Positions 1 to 9,800 of a stretch of DNA of 49,717 nt are shown piece by piece (within the stretch, counting starts at the first letter, position 1; every line of letters begins with the position of its first letter). The DNA is from Bacteroidaceae bacterium (GTDB lineage Bacteria; Bacteroidota; Bacteroidia; Bacteroidales; Bacteroidaceae), in NCBI GenBank assembly GCA_024398615.1, contig JAKSIU010000018.1, forward strand, positions 1-49,717, read 5' to 3'. The translations under genes and the position numbers were made by a program. The notes under the pieces are model-generated. The model ran no database searches, was not told the DNA's origin, and was given only the letters and a program-made list of their open reading frames with translations.

Positions 1-623
1 CAATAATAGACTCTATCCCAAAGGATAAGTCCGTATTCATACTGGGGCGATATACTCATGATTCCGATACATTGGACAGAAGCCGGTTTAGAGTGACTGA
101 ATCCAATGGAAATGTCAACGTTACATATGGCGGAAGGACAATGCAGTTCATGACCGTTCACCAGTCTAAAGGTCTGGAATGTGATTATGTTATCCTGCTG
201 AACTGCAACAGCGGTGCATTCGGATTCCCTGCTGACATATCGGACAATCCGATAATGAAATATGTCCTCAGCGAGCCTGACAGTTACAGGTTCGGAGAAG
301 AACGCAGAGTGTTCTATGTGGGAATAACCAGGGCGAAGATTCATACATTTGTCATGTACGATGCTGATAATCCGTCTGAGTTTGTCGGGGAATTCGTGAA
401 ACTGCCCGAGAAGCATAAGGTTGAGACATTCCCGAAAGAGGAACTGTGTCCGAAATGCCATTGTGGAAGGCGTCTTGTCAAGCATAAGGGCATAGCCGTT
501 AATGGCAATCCGTATTCTGTATATGAATGCTCAAACAGCCGATATGGTTGTGATTATAGAGAGACGGTCTTTGTCAATCTCAATCAACCCAATTATTACA
601 GAAAGACAACACGTAAGCAATAG
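1..623 (+). CDS. UvrD/Rep-type helicase C-terminus with zinc ribbon (5' partial)
   Basis: The 3' end of a superfamily 1 DNA helicase gene. The frame is open to the left edge (first full codon at base 3), so the gene begins outside the window; the TTG at 72 is internal. Visible motifs are helicase motif V (TVHQSKGLE) and motif VI (EERRVFYVGITRAK), which contribute to ATP and DNA binding in UvrD/Rep/PcrA/HelD proteins. After these, four Cys/His-rich positions (CPKCHCG about residue 150, then a Cys pair near the end) form a topoisomerase-type zinc ribbon, as in HelD-like helicases. It probably acts on DNA in the cytoplasm, in repair or defence. A 188-bp gap separates it from the DUF2130 gene, which has its own promoter-like element. 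The helicase family is clear; the exact subfamily is not, because motifs I to IV are missing. Confidence 0.85.
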   Translation, partial: IIDSIPKDKSVFILGRYTHDSDTLDRSRFRVTESNGNVNVTYGGRTMQFMTVHQSKGLECDYVILLNCNSGAFGFPADISDNPIMKYVLSEPDSYRFGEERRVFYVGITRAKIHTFVMYDADNPSEFVGEFVKLPEKHKVETFPKEELCPKCHCGRRLVKHKGIAVNGNPYSVYECSNSRYGCDYRETVFVNLNQPNYYRKTTRKQ

Positions 624-669
624 GAAAATGGCAGTAAAAATAGAGGAAACTTTTTTGGGAAAATTATTC

Positions 670-732
670 CGCAAACGTTTTGCGAAAAAACATATTTTCG
701 CAAATTCAGTGCGGATACCTACTTTAGATTTG
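670..732 (+). promoter_or_regulatory. Shared promoter/operator, copy A (DUF2130 gene)
   Basis: CGCAAA (670-675), then TTTGCGAAAA (679-688) and its perfect inverted copy TTTTCGCAAA (695-704) with a 6-nt spacer. Exactly 20 nt later comes TAGATTTG (725-732), a perfect Bacteroidota -7 box (TAnnTTTG). The gene start follows at 812. The same arrangement recurs at five other places in this window. The inverted repeat looks like a transcription factor operator covering the -33 position. Confidence 0.65.
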
Positions 733-811
733 CCGTAGAAACTAAAATTAACTTGAAGCATGAAGCAGATACTGTTTCGAAATCAGCATTCAAATAATAC
801 ACACTACAAAT

Positions 812-2149
812 ATGAAAGAACTAAAATGTCCCAAGTGCGGGAACGTTTTCAAGGTCGATGAGGCCGATTACGCATCGATTGTAAGTCAGGTAAGAACCGC
901 AGAGTTCGATGCCGAGGTTGAGCGCCGTATGGCGGAACTTCATGAGCGTCAGGTTGCAGAGCGGAAGCTGGCTGAATCAAAGGTGGAGCAGTCATTCCAG
1001 ACACAGCTCAACAATAAGGACAGGGAGCTGGGAAAGAAAGAATCGGAGATAGCCAGCCTTAAAAGCCAGCTTGAAGCCATAGAAGCAAGCAACAAGTCTG
1101 CTTTGGCTCTGGCCATTGCAGACAAGGACAAGAAAATACTGGAGCTTAACAGCACTATCTCCCAGAGCGACAGCAAGCTGCAGCTTGCAATAATGGAGGA
1201 GCGAACCCGTGCCAATGATGAGCTGCAGAAGAAGGACGCTGAAATATCCCAGCTCAAATCGGCCGCTGAGCTGGAGAAGAACAAGGCTCAGATCCATGAG
1301 GCATCGCTGGTGAAGCAGCATGAAGATGAAATGCGTGTCCAGAAGGAACTGGTCGAGTACTACAAGGACCTGAAGACCCGCATGTCAACCAAGATGGTGG
1401 GAGAGACCCTTGAGCAGCATTGTAGCATTCAGTTCGAACAGTACATACGTCCTGTCATGCCGAATGCCTATTTTGACAAGGACAACGATGCCAGTGACGG
1501 AACCAAGGGTGACTTCATATTCCGCGACAGCGAGGACGGCACGGAGTACATATCCATAATGTTCGAAATGAAGAACGAGATGGACACCACCGCCACCAAA
1601 CACAAGAACGATGATTTCCTGAAGAAACTTGATGAAGACCGCCGCAAGAAGAACTGTGAGTTCGCCGTGCTGGTCAGTCTGTTGGAATCGGACAATGACC
1701 TGTACAACACCGGAATAGTGAACAAGTCACATGTCTATCCCAAGATGTACGTGATTCGTCCCCAGTTCTTCATCCCGTTCATCAACCTGCTTGTCCAGAC
1801 TTCAAAGAAGAGCCTTGAATACAGGAAACAGCTTATCCTGGCCCAGAACAAGGAGGCCGATGTCACCAACTTCGAAAACAAGCTAAATGACTTCCGGGCC
1901 AAGTTCGGCCGCCACTATGAGATGGCCTCGAAGAAGTTCGATGATGCCATAAAGGACATTGACGCCACCATAGCCAAACTCCAGAAGGTACGTGAGGAGC
2001 TTGTTGGCAGCGAGAACAGCCTGCGCCTGGCCAACCAGGACACCGAGGATCTGACCATCCGCAAGCTGACCTACAGAAACCCGACCATGAAGGCCAAGTT
2101 CGAAGAGGCGCGCAAGGCCGATGGCATACCGGCCGATGATCTGATGTAA
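812..2149 (+). CDS. DUF2130 family protein: zinc finger, coiled coil, nuclease-like domain
   Basis: A 445-residue cytoplasmic protein. It opens with a short zinc-binding knuckle (CPKC at residues 6-9). Residues about 25-185 are rich in Glu, Lys, Gln and Ala with heptad character, so they form a long coiled coil. Residues about 190-345 match the DUF2130 core. There, E198, D234 (in KGDF) and the E252-M-K254 triad are arranged like a PD-(D/E)XK nuclease active site, a superfamily to which I believe DUF2130 is assigned; catalysis is inferred. The C-terminal 100 residues are again helical. It has its own promoter/operator (670-732). Standing between a helicase and the restriction locus, a DNA-processing role is plausible but unproven. 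Its base composition is visibly richer in GC than the M48 gene that follows. Confidence 0.85.
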   Translation: MKELKCPKCGNVFKVDEADYASIVSQVRTAEFDAEVERRMAELHERQVAERKLAESKVEQSFQTQLNNKDRELGKKESEIASLKSQLEAIEASNKSALALAIADKDKKILELNSTISQSDSKLQLAIMEERTRANDELQKKDAEISQLKSAAELEKNKAQIHEASLVKQHEDEMRVQKELVEYYKDLKTRMSTKMVGETLEQHCSIQFEQYIRPVMPNAYFDKDNDASDGTKGDFIFRDSEDGTEYISIMFEMKNEMDTTATKHKNDDFLKKLDEDRRKKNCEFAVLVSLLESDNDLYNTGIVNKSHVYPKMYVIRPQFFIPFINLLVQTSKKSLEYRKQLILAQNKEADVTNFENKLNDFRAKFGRHYEMASKKFDDAIKDIDATIAKLQKVREELVGSENSLRLANQDTEDLTIRKLTYRNPTMKAKFEEARKADGIPADDLM

Positions 2150-2342
2150 TGACATGGAGTGACCATAGCGTAGTTTTCATGGCAATTTTGTGAGTAATTT
2201 TACATTTTTATTCGCTGATTTGTGATTCATCGAACAGTTTGCTTATCATCAGGGAACTGGAAAAGTGGAAACCCCACCCGAATTCCCGGGCTTTTGAGTA
2301 TGGCTACAGCACCTAGACAGGAATAAACGATGAGAATTATTC
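2150..2342. other. Intergenic stretch without a recognised gene
   Basis: Between the DUF2130 stop and the next promoter/operator I see no convincing reading frame. It contains a small possible hairpin (GTGG/CCAC around 2263-2275) and a CCCG...CGGG palindrome around 2277-2290, but no clear U-tract terminator. Confidence 0.4.
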
Positions 2343-2407
2343 CGCAAACAGTTTGCGAAAAAAATCGTGTTTTTGCAAATTCAATGCGAATATCCATATT
2401 AGATTTG
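2343..2407 (+). promoter_or_regulatory. Shared promoter/operator, copy B (M48 gene)
   Basis: CGCAAA (2343-2348), TTTGCGAAAA (2352-2361) and near-inverted TTTTTGCAAA (2370-2379, 8-nt spacer, one mismatch). Exactly 20 nt later is TAGATTTG (2400-2407), a perfect -7 box. The 20-nt spacer also resembles copy A (TTCAATGCGAATA against TTCAGTGCGGATA). The gene starts at 2433, about 20 nt after the expected transcription start. Confidence 0.65.
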
Positions 2408-2432
2408 CAGAGGTAACAAATTATATATCAAT

Positions 2433-3641
2433 ATGGCAAGGAGATTAGACCCAACAATCAAAAAGCAGCAGGTTTTGAGGGCACAATTAGAAGGTGCTCT
2501 TCAAGGTGAAATACTGACAAAGGTCCGTCGTGCGACAGAAGGTGTAACCACAGAATTTGTTCAAAGGACAAAAATGGTCGCCAATGGCTTGAAAGTGACC
2601 AAAGAAACCATGGAAGGGCTTTTCAATATCTGTGAAGAGGTAAAACAGTCATTGGAGTTCACTGATGATGTCAACTTCTATATCCAGGGCAGTAGTGATA
2701 TAAATGCTTATGCCTACATTTCAGAGGATGCTGATAAACCCCATATCATTGTCATTAATTCAGCTTTGTTCAATCTTATGGATGAAATGGAACTCCGTTA
2801 CATCATAGGACATGAAATAGGACATCTGGTAAACAAGGATTCATACATTTGCCGTCTCTATTATTTTATATATCCCGATGAGGATGGTGCACCTGAAATA
2901 TTGAAAAGCAGAATGCATCAATATGAACAACTTGCCGAATATGCTGCCGACCGATATGGATATCAGGCATGTATGGATCTTGGTGCCTGCATTACAGCAA
3001 TGTATAAATTATCCTGTGGCCTTGATTTGAAGAAAATGGGGGTAAGCATAGATTCACTCATCAACCAGAACCTTGAAAAGACCGATTATTTGGTCAACAA
3101 TGGCATTGTAACACATTCAGATCATCCTGATATACCACTTCGAATTCATGCAATATTGATGTATGCAAAATGTCCGACATTAAAAGCATTGGATGAGGGC
3201 ATGGAAATGCTGTTTACCTGCATTCCGGAAATGTATCATTCAGAAACGGATGAGAATATGGCAATCTTATGTGCTACTGCAGGTATTAAATTGGCTGCTG
3301 AAGACGGAAAAATTGACAAACTTGAACGTGATATCATTGTCGAGGAGATTGCCAAGTATGAAATGGAAGCATCCAAACTGTTGAAGCTCATGCTTAAGAG
3401 TGATGTTGAAGAGTATTACTGGAAGGCTCTTCATTATATTGTTGAGAACGCTCCGGAAAAGGTGGAAGATTTGTTAAGATATTACATCGATCTCTCGTTC
3501 GCAGATAAGGAATTCCAGCCTTCAGAAATGGATATGATCATTGAGATGGGTAAACAGCTTGAAGTTTCAGAAGATGTCATATACAATTACATTATTGAAT
3601 ATTTGAGGCTGAACTATTTTTCATTGGCAGATAGTTTGTAA
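2433..3641 (+). CDS. M48-type zinc metalloprotease with TerB-like C-terminal domain
   Basis: A 402-residue protein. HEIGH at 127-131 is the HExxH zinc/catalytic motif, and E169 within EYAAD is placed as the third zinc ligand of M48 peptidases. No signal peptide or membrane helix is visible, unlike HtpX and most membrane M48 enzymes, so it is probably cytoplasmic. From about residue 275 the sequence turns all-helical with acidic pairs (AAEDGKIDKLE), typical of TerB-like modules. M48-TerB combinations occur in accessory regions and may sense stress. It is followed after 10 bp by the DUF6794 gene, so the two are probably one transcript driven by promoter copy B. Substrate unknown. Codon use is AT-richer than in the preceding gene. 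Confidence 0.8.
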   Translation: MARRLDPTIKKQQVLRAQLEGALQGEILTKVRRATEGVTTEFVQRTKMVANGLKVTKETMEGLFNICEEVKQSLEFTDDVNFYIQGSSDINAYAYISEDADKPHIIVINSALFNLMDEMELRYIIGHEIGHLVNKDSYICRLYYFIYPDEDGAPEILKSRMHQYEQLAEYAADRYGYQACMDLGACITAMYKLSCGLDLKKMGVSIDSLINQNLEKTDYLVNNGIVTHSDHPDIPLRIHAILMYAKCPTLKALDEGMEMLFTCIPEMYHSETDENMAILCATAGIKLAAEDGKIDKLERDIIVEEIAKYEMEASKLLKLMLKSDVEEYYWKALHYIVENAPEKVEDLLRYYIDLSFADKEFQPSEMDMIIEMGKQLEVSEDVIYNYIIEYLRLNYFSLADSL

Positions 3642-3651
3642 ACATAACGTA

Positions 3652-3942
3652 ATGAGAAAAATTCCGAAAACCAGAGAAGAGGCGTTCAAGATATTGGATG
3701 GCCTGATGACAGAAGAAGAGCGAATAAAAATGGCCTCATGCTCAGAGGACGAACTGGATGATTACCATTTCGGCCTTGGGCTATGGATCAGAAACAACTG
3801 GTTATACAAACATGCAGACAAGGTACTCCCTCTATTCGATGACGAAGAGGCCGATGGCAATCTGTTTCATTTCTCTGTTGGAGCCGATATGGAATCTAGC
3901 AATATTATCAGGCAGTATTGGAAATATCTGAAGTCAAAATGA
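3652..3942 (+). CDS. DUF6794-like small protein
   Basis: A 96-residue cytoplasmic protein. It fits the DUF6794 pattern: an N-terminal P-x-T-x-EEA segment, then an acidic stretch, a LG-x-W-I-RNNW core (about residues 45-53), and a short C-terminal part. Function unknown. It starts 10 bp after the M48 gene and likely forms a two-gene unit with it. An ATG at 3939 overlaps its stop codon but opens only a 10-codon frame. Family assignment is from memory of the motif and is moderately secure. Confidence 0.7.
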   Translation: MRKIPKTREEAFKILDGLMTEEERIKMASCSEDELDDYHFGLGLWIRNNWLYKHADKVLPLFDDEEADGNLFHFSVGADMESSNIIRQYWKYLKSK

Positions 3943-4090
3943 GAGAGTCCGCTATCGCTATCTGGAGTTAATTCAAGGTTATAACAAGGTGTTTCCTGGC
4001 AGCTTCATAATCTTGAATGAGTACCATGCTGCAGGCCTGAAGAGCGGCTGGTGGATTTGGGACTGTCAAACGACCTATGCGATGTGTCGG
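3943..4090 (+). pseudogene. Possible gene remnant, open frame without a start
   Basis: In the frame through base 3947 the + strand stays open from about 3926 to a stop at 4140. It encodes a well-composed protein-like stretch (aromatics in SGWWIWDC, about residues 45-52 of the frame), but there is no start codon and it runs into the convergent 3' end of mcrC. It may be the tail of a gene whose front was lost, or chance. Not recognised. Confidence 0.25.
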
Positions 4091-5440
4091 TTAGGAATAT
4101 TTAATTTTTTTCAAATAAGTAAGAAGTTCCTTCTCGCATAAAATTATTTCATCTCTAAATAAGGTCGGATTATCAAATCCCAGAGGGATTCTCATTGGGA
4201 TATTATACACATATCCACCATATCCAGTTAACTTGAATTTTTTGATAATCGGAGCTTCCTGGATACCTGGACTTATAAAACCGCCAATGTCTATTTTCAT
4301 TGAATGCATGTATGTGACAACCTGGTATAAATCATTTCGACTAATACCTTTTCGATCCAAAGGTTTGTATTTGGCATCCATGACCTGAGAGCTGCTATAG
4401 AAATCAGGGAAAATATTTCTACTACTATACTCGAAGTTATCCTCATCTTCTGGTTTTTCAAAAATATGCAGACCGCCCTTTTTCTCTTTGTTCATAGGAT
4501 GGCGGTATCCTTGTTTCGACAGAAGTGTATTGAGATATTCCTCCCACAACCATGCAGCATTGAAGACTATGCCTTTCATTTGACATCTGTTTTCCCCATA
4601 CGACTCTGATTCGTAACGCAAGATTTGAAGGCAAAGCTCTTGCAAAGCTTTGTACTTTGAGAAATAGGGATGTATCTTTGGTTTGAGGTTTTTGTTTATA
4701 ACTGTTCTTCGTTGGCTTTTTTCATATTTTGGTGTCGCCATTTTGATTTTTGCGACCTCATCACGAACAAGACTCATTATTGCTTTACCAAAAGGTTTAG
4801 TTGAGGCATATTCTATGGTATGTCTTATCAACTCAGTAATGGAGTTGTCGTATGAATGATTCCTTGTCGAATATGCAATATTACCCGAGAATGGAATATT
4901 TTTTGCAATATGTTTCGGTATATTGACAACTCCTCTTACATTAGTATCATTATAATCGAATTGTTGATACTCTTTGTAAACACCTTGGGCGAGAGCTGCT
5001 TTTAGGCTACTAGGAAAGAGTAGGAGTAACAAGTTTATTGCTGATAATCCACCAGAATTTAAGTTCATATCAAAAATATTGATTGATAGAACTTTGCTTA
5101 GCATGTACATAAAGAATTGATCGTTTGACGTATAAATACCGAGCTTATCTTTATGCGAATCAAATCGAGAACATATCCTTAATCGAAATCCATTGCATTC
5201 AACGAACCCAACCATATTAGTTGTTGATATATAATTCCCATCTAATTTGGCAATATAACTATCTCTATCATCCAATCCATCGGAATAGAATCCCAAGTCT
5301 TTGGGAAAGACCAAAAGACCTGGATTCTCTTCTAATACAGATTTGATGCTTTTGTTTGCGATGGGGTTCAAAGCAAACGCTTGCTCGTCTGTCAGCAATC
5401 TGGCATTAATACAGTTATCAGGAATTGTGATAGTTGTCAT
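4091..5440 (-). CDS. mcrC: McrC-type nuclease subunit of a McrBC restriction system
   Basis: A 449-residue McrC family protein, the nuclease partner that McrB recruits to cut modified (classically 5-methylcytosine-containing) DNA. The PD-(D/E)XK site is visible: P345-D346, then D355-A-K357, with a trailing Gln (Q373 in YQVVTYM) as in many members. The N-terminal half carries the usual McrC beta-rich part that contacts the McrB ring. Its ATG overlaps the mcrB stop codon by one base (TAATG), which implies translational coupling. It is the last gene of the - strand train and converges on the remnant at 3.9 kb. Base composition is AT-richer than the flanking genes, suggesting horizontal acquisition. 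Confidence 0.92.
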   Translation of the reverse strand: MTTITIPDNCINARLLTDEQAFALNPIANKSIKSVLEENPGLLVFPKDLGFYSDGLDDRDSYIAKLDGNYISTTNMVGFVECNGFRLRICSRFDSHKDKLGIYTSNDQFFMYMLSKVLSINIFDMNLNSGGLSAINLLLLLFPSSLKAALAQGVYKEYQQFDYNDTNVRGVVNIPKHIAKNIPFSGNIAYSTRNHSYDNSITELIRHTIEYASTKPFGKAIMSLVRDEVAKIKMATPKYEKSQRRTVINKNLKPKIHPYFSKYKALQELCLQILRYESESYGENRCQMKGIVFNAAWLWEEYLNTLLSKQGYRHPMNKEKKGGLHIFEKPEDEDNFEYSSRNIFPDFYSSSQVMDAKYKPLDRKGISRNDLYQVVTYMHSMKIDIGGFISPGIQEAPIIKKFKLTGYGGYVYNIPMRIPLGFDNPTLFRDEIILCEKELLTYLKKIKYS

Positions 5441-6759
5441 TATTCATCTAATGTTTCTTCGATTTGAATTTCTTCAACTATATTTCCCTCTGAATCAAAA
5501 TGTTTGCGCAAATAGAAGGCATCTTCAAGTAACTGAAGACATGCAAAAGGATCCTCATTACCACGTAGATATTCAAATACGACCCCTTTTATATGATACT
5601 TCCATAGACTATCGAATTTTGATGCGATATCAGTAACTTCACTATACCTCTGTAGTTTTGTGAAGTATGATGCACCCAACTGATATGCAGTACCAAGTCC
5701 AAGACTTGAGTTAAGAATGGCGTTATTCAGATTTTCAAGTCTTTCATTTACATCTCCTATTATACTCTGTATTGCATTACAATTATCAAGGATAGCATCC
5801 TTTGTGTCTGTGTAATTAACTTCTTTCCAAGAGAATCTGCGACGAATTGCAAAATCCATAGACTCTACACTTCTGTCAATATCATTCATTGTTGCGATGA
5901 TATATACATTCTCTGGTACAAAGAAACCGTTTGCAAAAGCGTCCGATGGCTCAATCATATTCTGGTATTGAGTTTTCACCTTCCCTTTGATTCCTCGATA
6001 TTCTGGGTCTATTGAGAAGAATAACTCACCAAGAATCTTTGAAATCTCGCCACGATTTATCTCATCGATGATTAGTACATGGTTCATATCTGGATTATTA
6101 AGCGCATTTTTGCAGAAGCTCTTGAACAAACCATCTTTGCGCACGAAACCTAGTTCCTTATCGTTTGTCCCTTTTATAGGACGAAGACCCTCCACAAAGT
6201 CTGTATAATCGTAAGAAGGATGGAACTGAACAAACTCTGTTTCTGCATTGAACATTTCTGCAATTCTCTTTGCCATGAAGGTCTTGCCTGTTCCTGGAGC
6301 TCCAGTCAAGATAAGATTGCGATTTGTCTTTAACAGGTTAAAGCATTCCTTTGTAATATATGAATCTTCTTCAGGAATAGGCACTGTTTCCCCGGTAGAT
6401 GCATGATATTTGAAATAATTCTCATTCATCAACATAGAGAAATAAGCCAAGAAAGGTGCACTGGTTTGACAATGGTTATCGCCTCCCGGGCGGCCAGAAG
6501 AAGAACCAGCGAGACCAACCATTTGCATTTTTTCGTAAACGACTCTTGCTTCTTCTACGCTAGTGATGTCAAAAATCGATTCAACATTAGCACCGCATCC
6601 CTGAAAGAGTTCGTTTGTTTCCAATTTATCTAATAAACTAATCCATTGATTAGCTTTTTTTTCAGGCCAATTTAACGTTTTACCTTGGGGACATTGGCAA
6701 TTTGTCAAGTGTTCGAAAAAAGCCCGACGGCGATTTTCACGTGATATATTTATATCCAT
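5440..6759 (-). CDS. mcrB: McrB-type AAA+ GTPase of a McrBC restriction system
   Basis: A 439-residue AAA+ protein. Walker A is GAPGTGKT (153-160), Walker B is HVLIIDE (about 227-233), and MNDIDRS (291-297) stands where McrB proteins have MNxxDRS, the GTP-specificity signature. FHPSYDYTDFVEG (179-191) is also an McrB hallmark, and the arginines near 306-308 fit a sensor/finger position. McrB forms a hexamer on modified DNA and drives McrC cleavage by GTP-dependent translocation. The first 140 residues are a small helical domain rather than a recognisable EVE, YTH or DUF3578 reader, so the modification-recognition module is not obvious here. Translationally coupled to mcrC; 122 bp downstream of the addA-like gene. 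Confidence 0.92.
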   Translation of the reverse strand: MDINISRENRRRAFFEHLTNCQCPQGKTLNWPEKKANQWISLLDKLETNELFQGCGANVESIFDITSVEEARVVYEKMQMVGLAGSSSGRPGGDNHCQTSAPFLAYFSMLMNENYFKYHASTGETVPIPEEDSYITKECFNLLKTNRNLILTGAPGTGKTFMAKRIAEMFNAETEFVQFHPSYDYTDFVEGLRPIKGTNDKELGFVRKDGLFKSFCKNALNNPDMNHVLIIDEINRGEISKILGELFFSIDPEYRGIKGKVKTQYQNMIEPSDAFANGFFVPENVYIIATMNDIDRSVESMDFAIRRRFSWKEVNYTDTKDAILDNCNAIQSIIGDVNERLENLNNAILNSSLGLGTAYQLGASYFTKLQRYSEVTDIASKFDSLWKYHIKGVVFEYLRGNEDPFACLQLLEDAFYLRKHFDSEGNIVEEIQIEETLDE

Positions 6760-6881
6760 AATAGCGTATATTGTTAGTTTTCAATCATTTTTTCTCTGCA
6801 ATTTTCTCTGTTACAGTATCGGACTTAGACGAATATTCTATATAATCATATTCTTCATCTTCTAATTAGCTTCAGTTGAGA

Positions 6882-9800
6882 TCAATCAAATGGATGTACA
6901 TCTTCCCAAAGATTATTGAGTGTCTCAGCTTGCTCGTCAGTCAGCAGTTCGCCTGAATGTCCTTTCTGCCAATCAATTTCTGGAATGGCTGACTCCAGCA
7001 TGGCAAGGGAAACTGGAAGAGGTTTGTCCGGGTCTTCGAAAGCCGTTGTTTCAAAGTCGACATACATGCGTTTGCGGTTATTGCCAGCCCAGTCATCGCC
7101 TTCGTATGGAGCTGATGAAAAAATGCCGCGCCATACAATTCCGGGATTGTCATCACCGGTACGAAGCATGAAAAACATATCTCCCTCATGTGCCTGCTCC
7201 CATTCGTATATGCTCCAGTCACTTCCGAATCCGTTCGGATATTTCCTTACAGCATCCCGATAAGCCTCCAGTTTGAAACTGCTTATTGTGGGATTCCAAC
7301 GAAGCAGATATGTTTTGGGCAGACGAATAGGTTCAACATTGAATGAATCATACAACTCTGCCCATTCCTTTTCAGGCATATGGTCAATCACAAACTGGGC
7401 ATAGTCAAGCCGTTTGATGTATCTGTTTCCTTTGACTTTCTCGAAGAAATCATTGATATCGACAATTTTCGGGGCTTTGTCATGGTACAGTACCACTTTT
7501 TCACACACCTTGGCAAAACCTTTAGTGTTTGTCAGGATTCGGGCCACAAACTTCTCGCCATCAGGTGTGCCGATCTCAGCCCTGCTCAAATATTCATATC
7601 CGTCGTAGTTCCATTGGATTTCTGCAAAGTCCCTGTATGCCAGAAGAGTCCATTCCTTGGGATCAGCATCGGGCATACATGCTTTTATGTATGAAGGCTC
7701 GATATGAAATTCATTCTTGATTCCGTTAACTCCAATGTGGTTGTCTTGAGACTCGATAATCCTGGCCATATTGTCCAGCCGGCAGTAATAGACTTCAATC
7801 TCGTTATTCTCGCTGAGGACTGCGATTGTATCTTCATCGCTGTCATATATGATTATTCCGTCATCCTGAGCTTTGACTCGGCGCAGAATGTCAAAGGCAA
7901 TGGCAACATCCTCTCTTGAAGCCAGATATGGAACTTTGACAGTTACCATGCCGCTTTTAAGCAGAATGAGATTTATGCCCTGAGTTGATTTGCCCTCCAT
8001 GACATATATATGACTGTCCAGTTCTTCGTCATCCGGTTCTTCTTCAATACATCTTACTTTGTCATCAAAACCGTTAATTGCCTCACTGACAGCCTTATAT
8101 AAATCAATTCCATGTGCGTCAAAGCAGAAGATATTTTCGTACATATCAAGTGCAGGTTTCAGAATTGCACGTACCACATCAGCCAATACACCACTGACAG
8201 GATAGTAGATATAGCGTTTGATAACGTTTTCACCGTTGGCTTCAAGCGCATCCTGGTATGCATCGAGTTGTCCTGCATACCAGCCAGCGTAGTGCTCTGA
8301 TTCCATATCAAGTACAGCCTTTGGTCCCATTGGACAAGTCTTGAAGTCCACAAGGATGTCGCCATCTGCGGTTTGCCAAACAAAATCAATGCTGCCTACA
8401 ATTGTCTGGCCGTCCTGTTCCAGGCGGAAGGGGCGCTCATGATATGTCTTTACTGCTGGACCATGGGCTGCAGTCAGATAATCTGTAAGGTTCTTCCATG
8501 CAAGAGTAATTGCATTCTTGTCTGCCAACACTCCATTCAAGCCATAGCTCTCTATGATTTCATCCAACTCAATCTTGTATGCCGGACGTGGTTCCTCGAT
8601 ACCGGCATATATCTGATGAATGCAATCACCGACAGTTGCCATGTCAGACGGTTGCTTGGCAAATGGTATCCGCCTGTTGAAATCATGGTGTGAAGCAACA
8701 TTGCCCTTTGCATGAATCTGGCTTGGGGATAGATATCGGGCATCCAGTTTTCCAAATGAAGGCTCACCAATATTCAAAGCCATAGCGTTTGCTTCGTCAT
8801 ACCCACCGTATGGTTTCAGATTGACGGCTTCTGATTCTGTGAGCGTAAAGTCCTTGAACTGATGACCGGTACCGAATACATCCCAGTCACCTGATTCAGG
8901 TATGTTTTCCGCTACTGTACCTACGCCATCATCCTTTGGCCATTGTAGCAGTTTCTGACCTCTCCCCGGTACGTCAATATTGAGGATAAGCACATCCTGA
9001 GGACGAGTCATACCTACGTAGAACACGCGGTTTGTCTCTGCAATCATTGACTTGTATGCCAATTTGAAACTATCTGATTCCTCAATCTTCACGCTGATTT
9101 CATCAGGTACATTCTTGGCTGTCCCATAAACCCATGGTGTCAGACGGATGAATACCTCCGGGTATGGATTGTCTGCCGATGGTTCTTCGCTATGTATGGC
9201 ATGTACGCCATATGTCTCATTCTTGACTGACTTCTTGAGGTCTGCCACATTGGTGTTGAGCGACATCAGAATGACGTACTTCCATTGTAAGCCCTTGCAG
9301 GAATGGTATGTATGAAGCTGAACTCCGTTGGGATCACCACTACCGACAGGCGATACCTCCTCAATATATGCAAGGAAACCGTCGATAGTAGCTGGCAAAT
9401 TCATCTGAACGCTGTGTTCCTCATAGATACGTGCCGTATTGATAATGGTTTGCAGACAAGAGATGCCAAAGGCTGGATCCATGCTGAGCTTCTTGACTAC
9501 ATCGTACAGGTCAAGTTCAATGATCATACTCTCGATAAGCGAAGCGACGGATTGCTGTTGGAGTAGGGGACGGATGGTCAGCAACTGACGGATCAAAGGC
9601 ACATCGGCAAGATAGTCTTCTGTCTTTGCATAGGCATCTGCATCGTTGAGAATCTTTGCCTCGATAATCTGCCGGGTTGTCCAATCTGATTCTGTTAGTA
9701 TTGCAACGGTTGCCTTGGAAAGTGCATCCTTAGCACTTCCAACAATACGCAGAAGTGATGCCACCAAAGGATATACCGGTGACTCTATAACAGGATAATC

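Noticed and set aside
670-2379. Repeated CGCAAA/TTTGCG motifs as a CRISPR-like or transposon end repeat
   Set aside because: Only short half-sites recur, always at fixed distance from a -7 box and upstream of genes; there are no spacers and no transposase.
5440-6759. MoxR/RavA or other AAA+ family for the mcrB gene
   Set aside because: The MNDIDRS and FHPSYDYTDFVEG motifs and the coupled McrC gene are specific to McrB.
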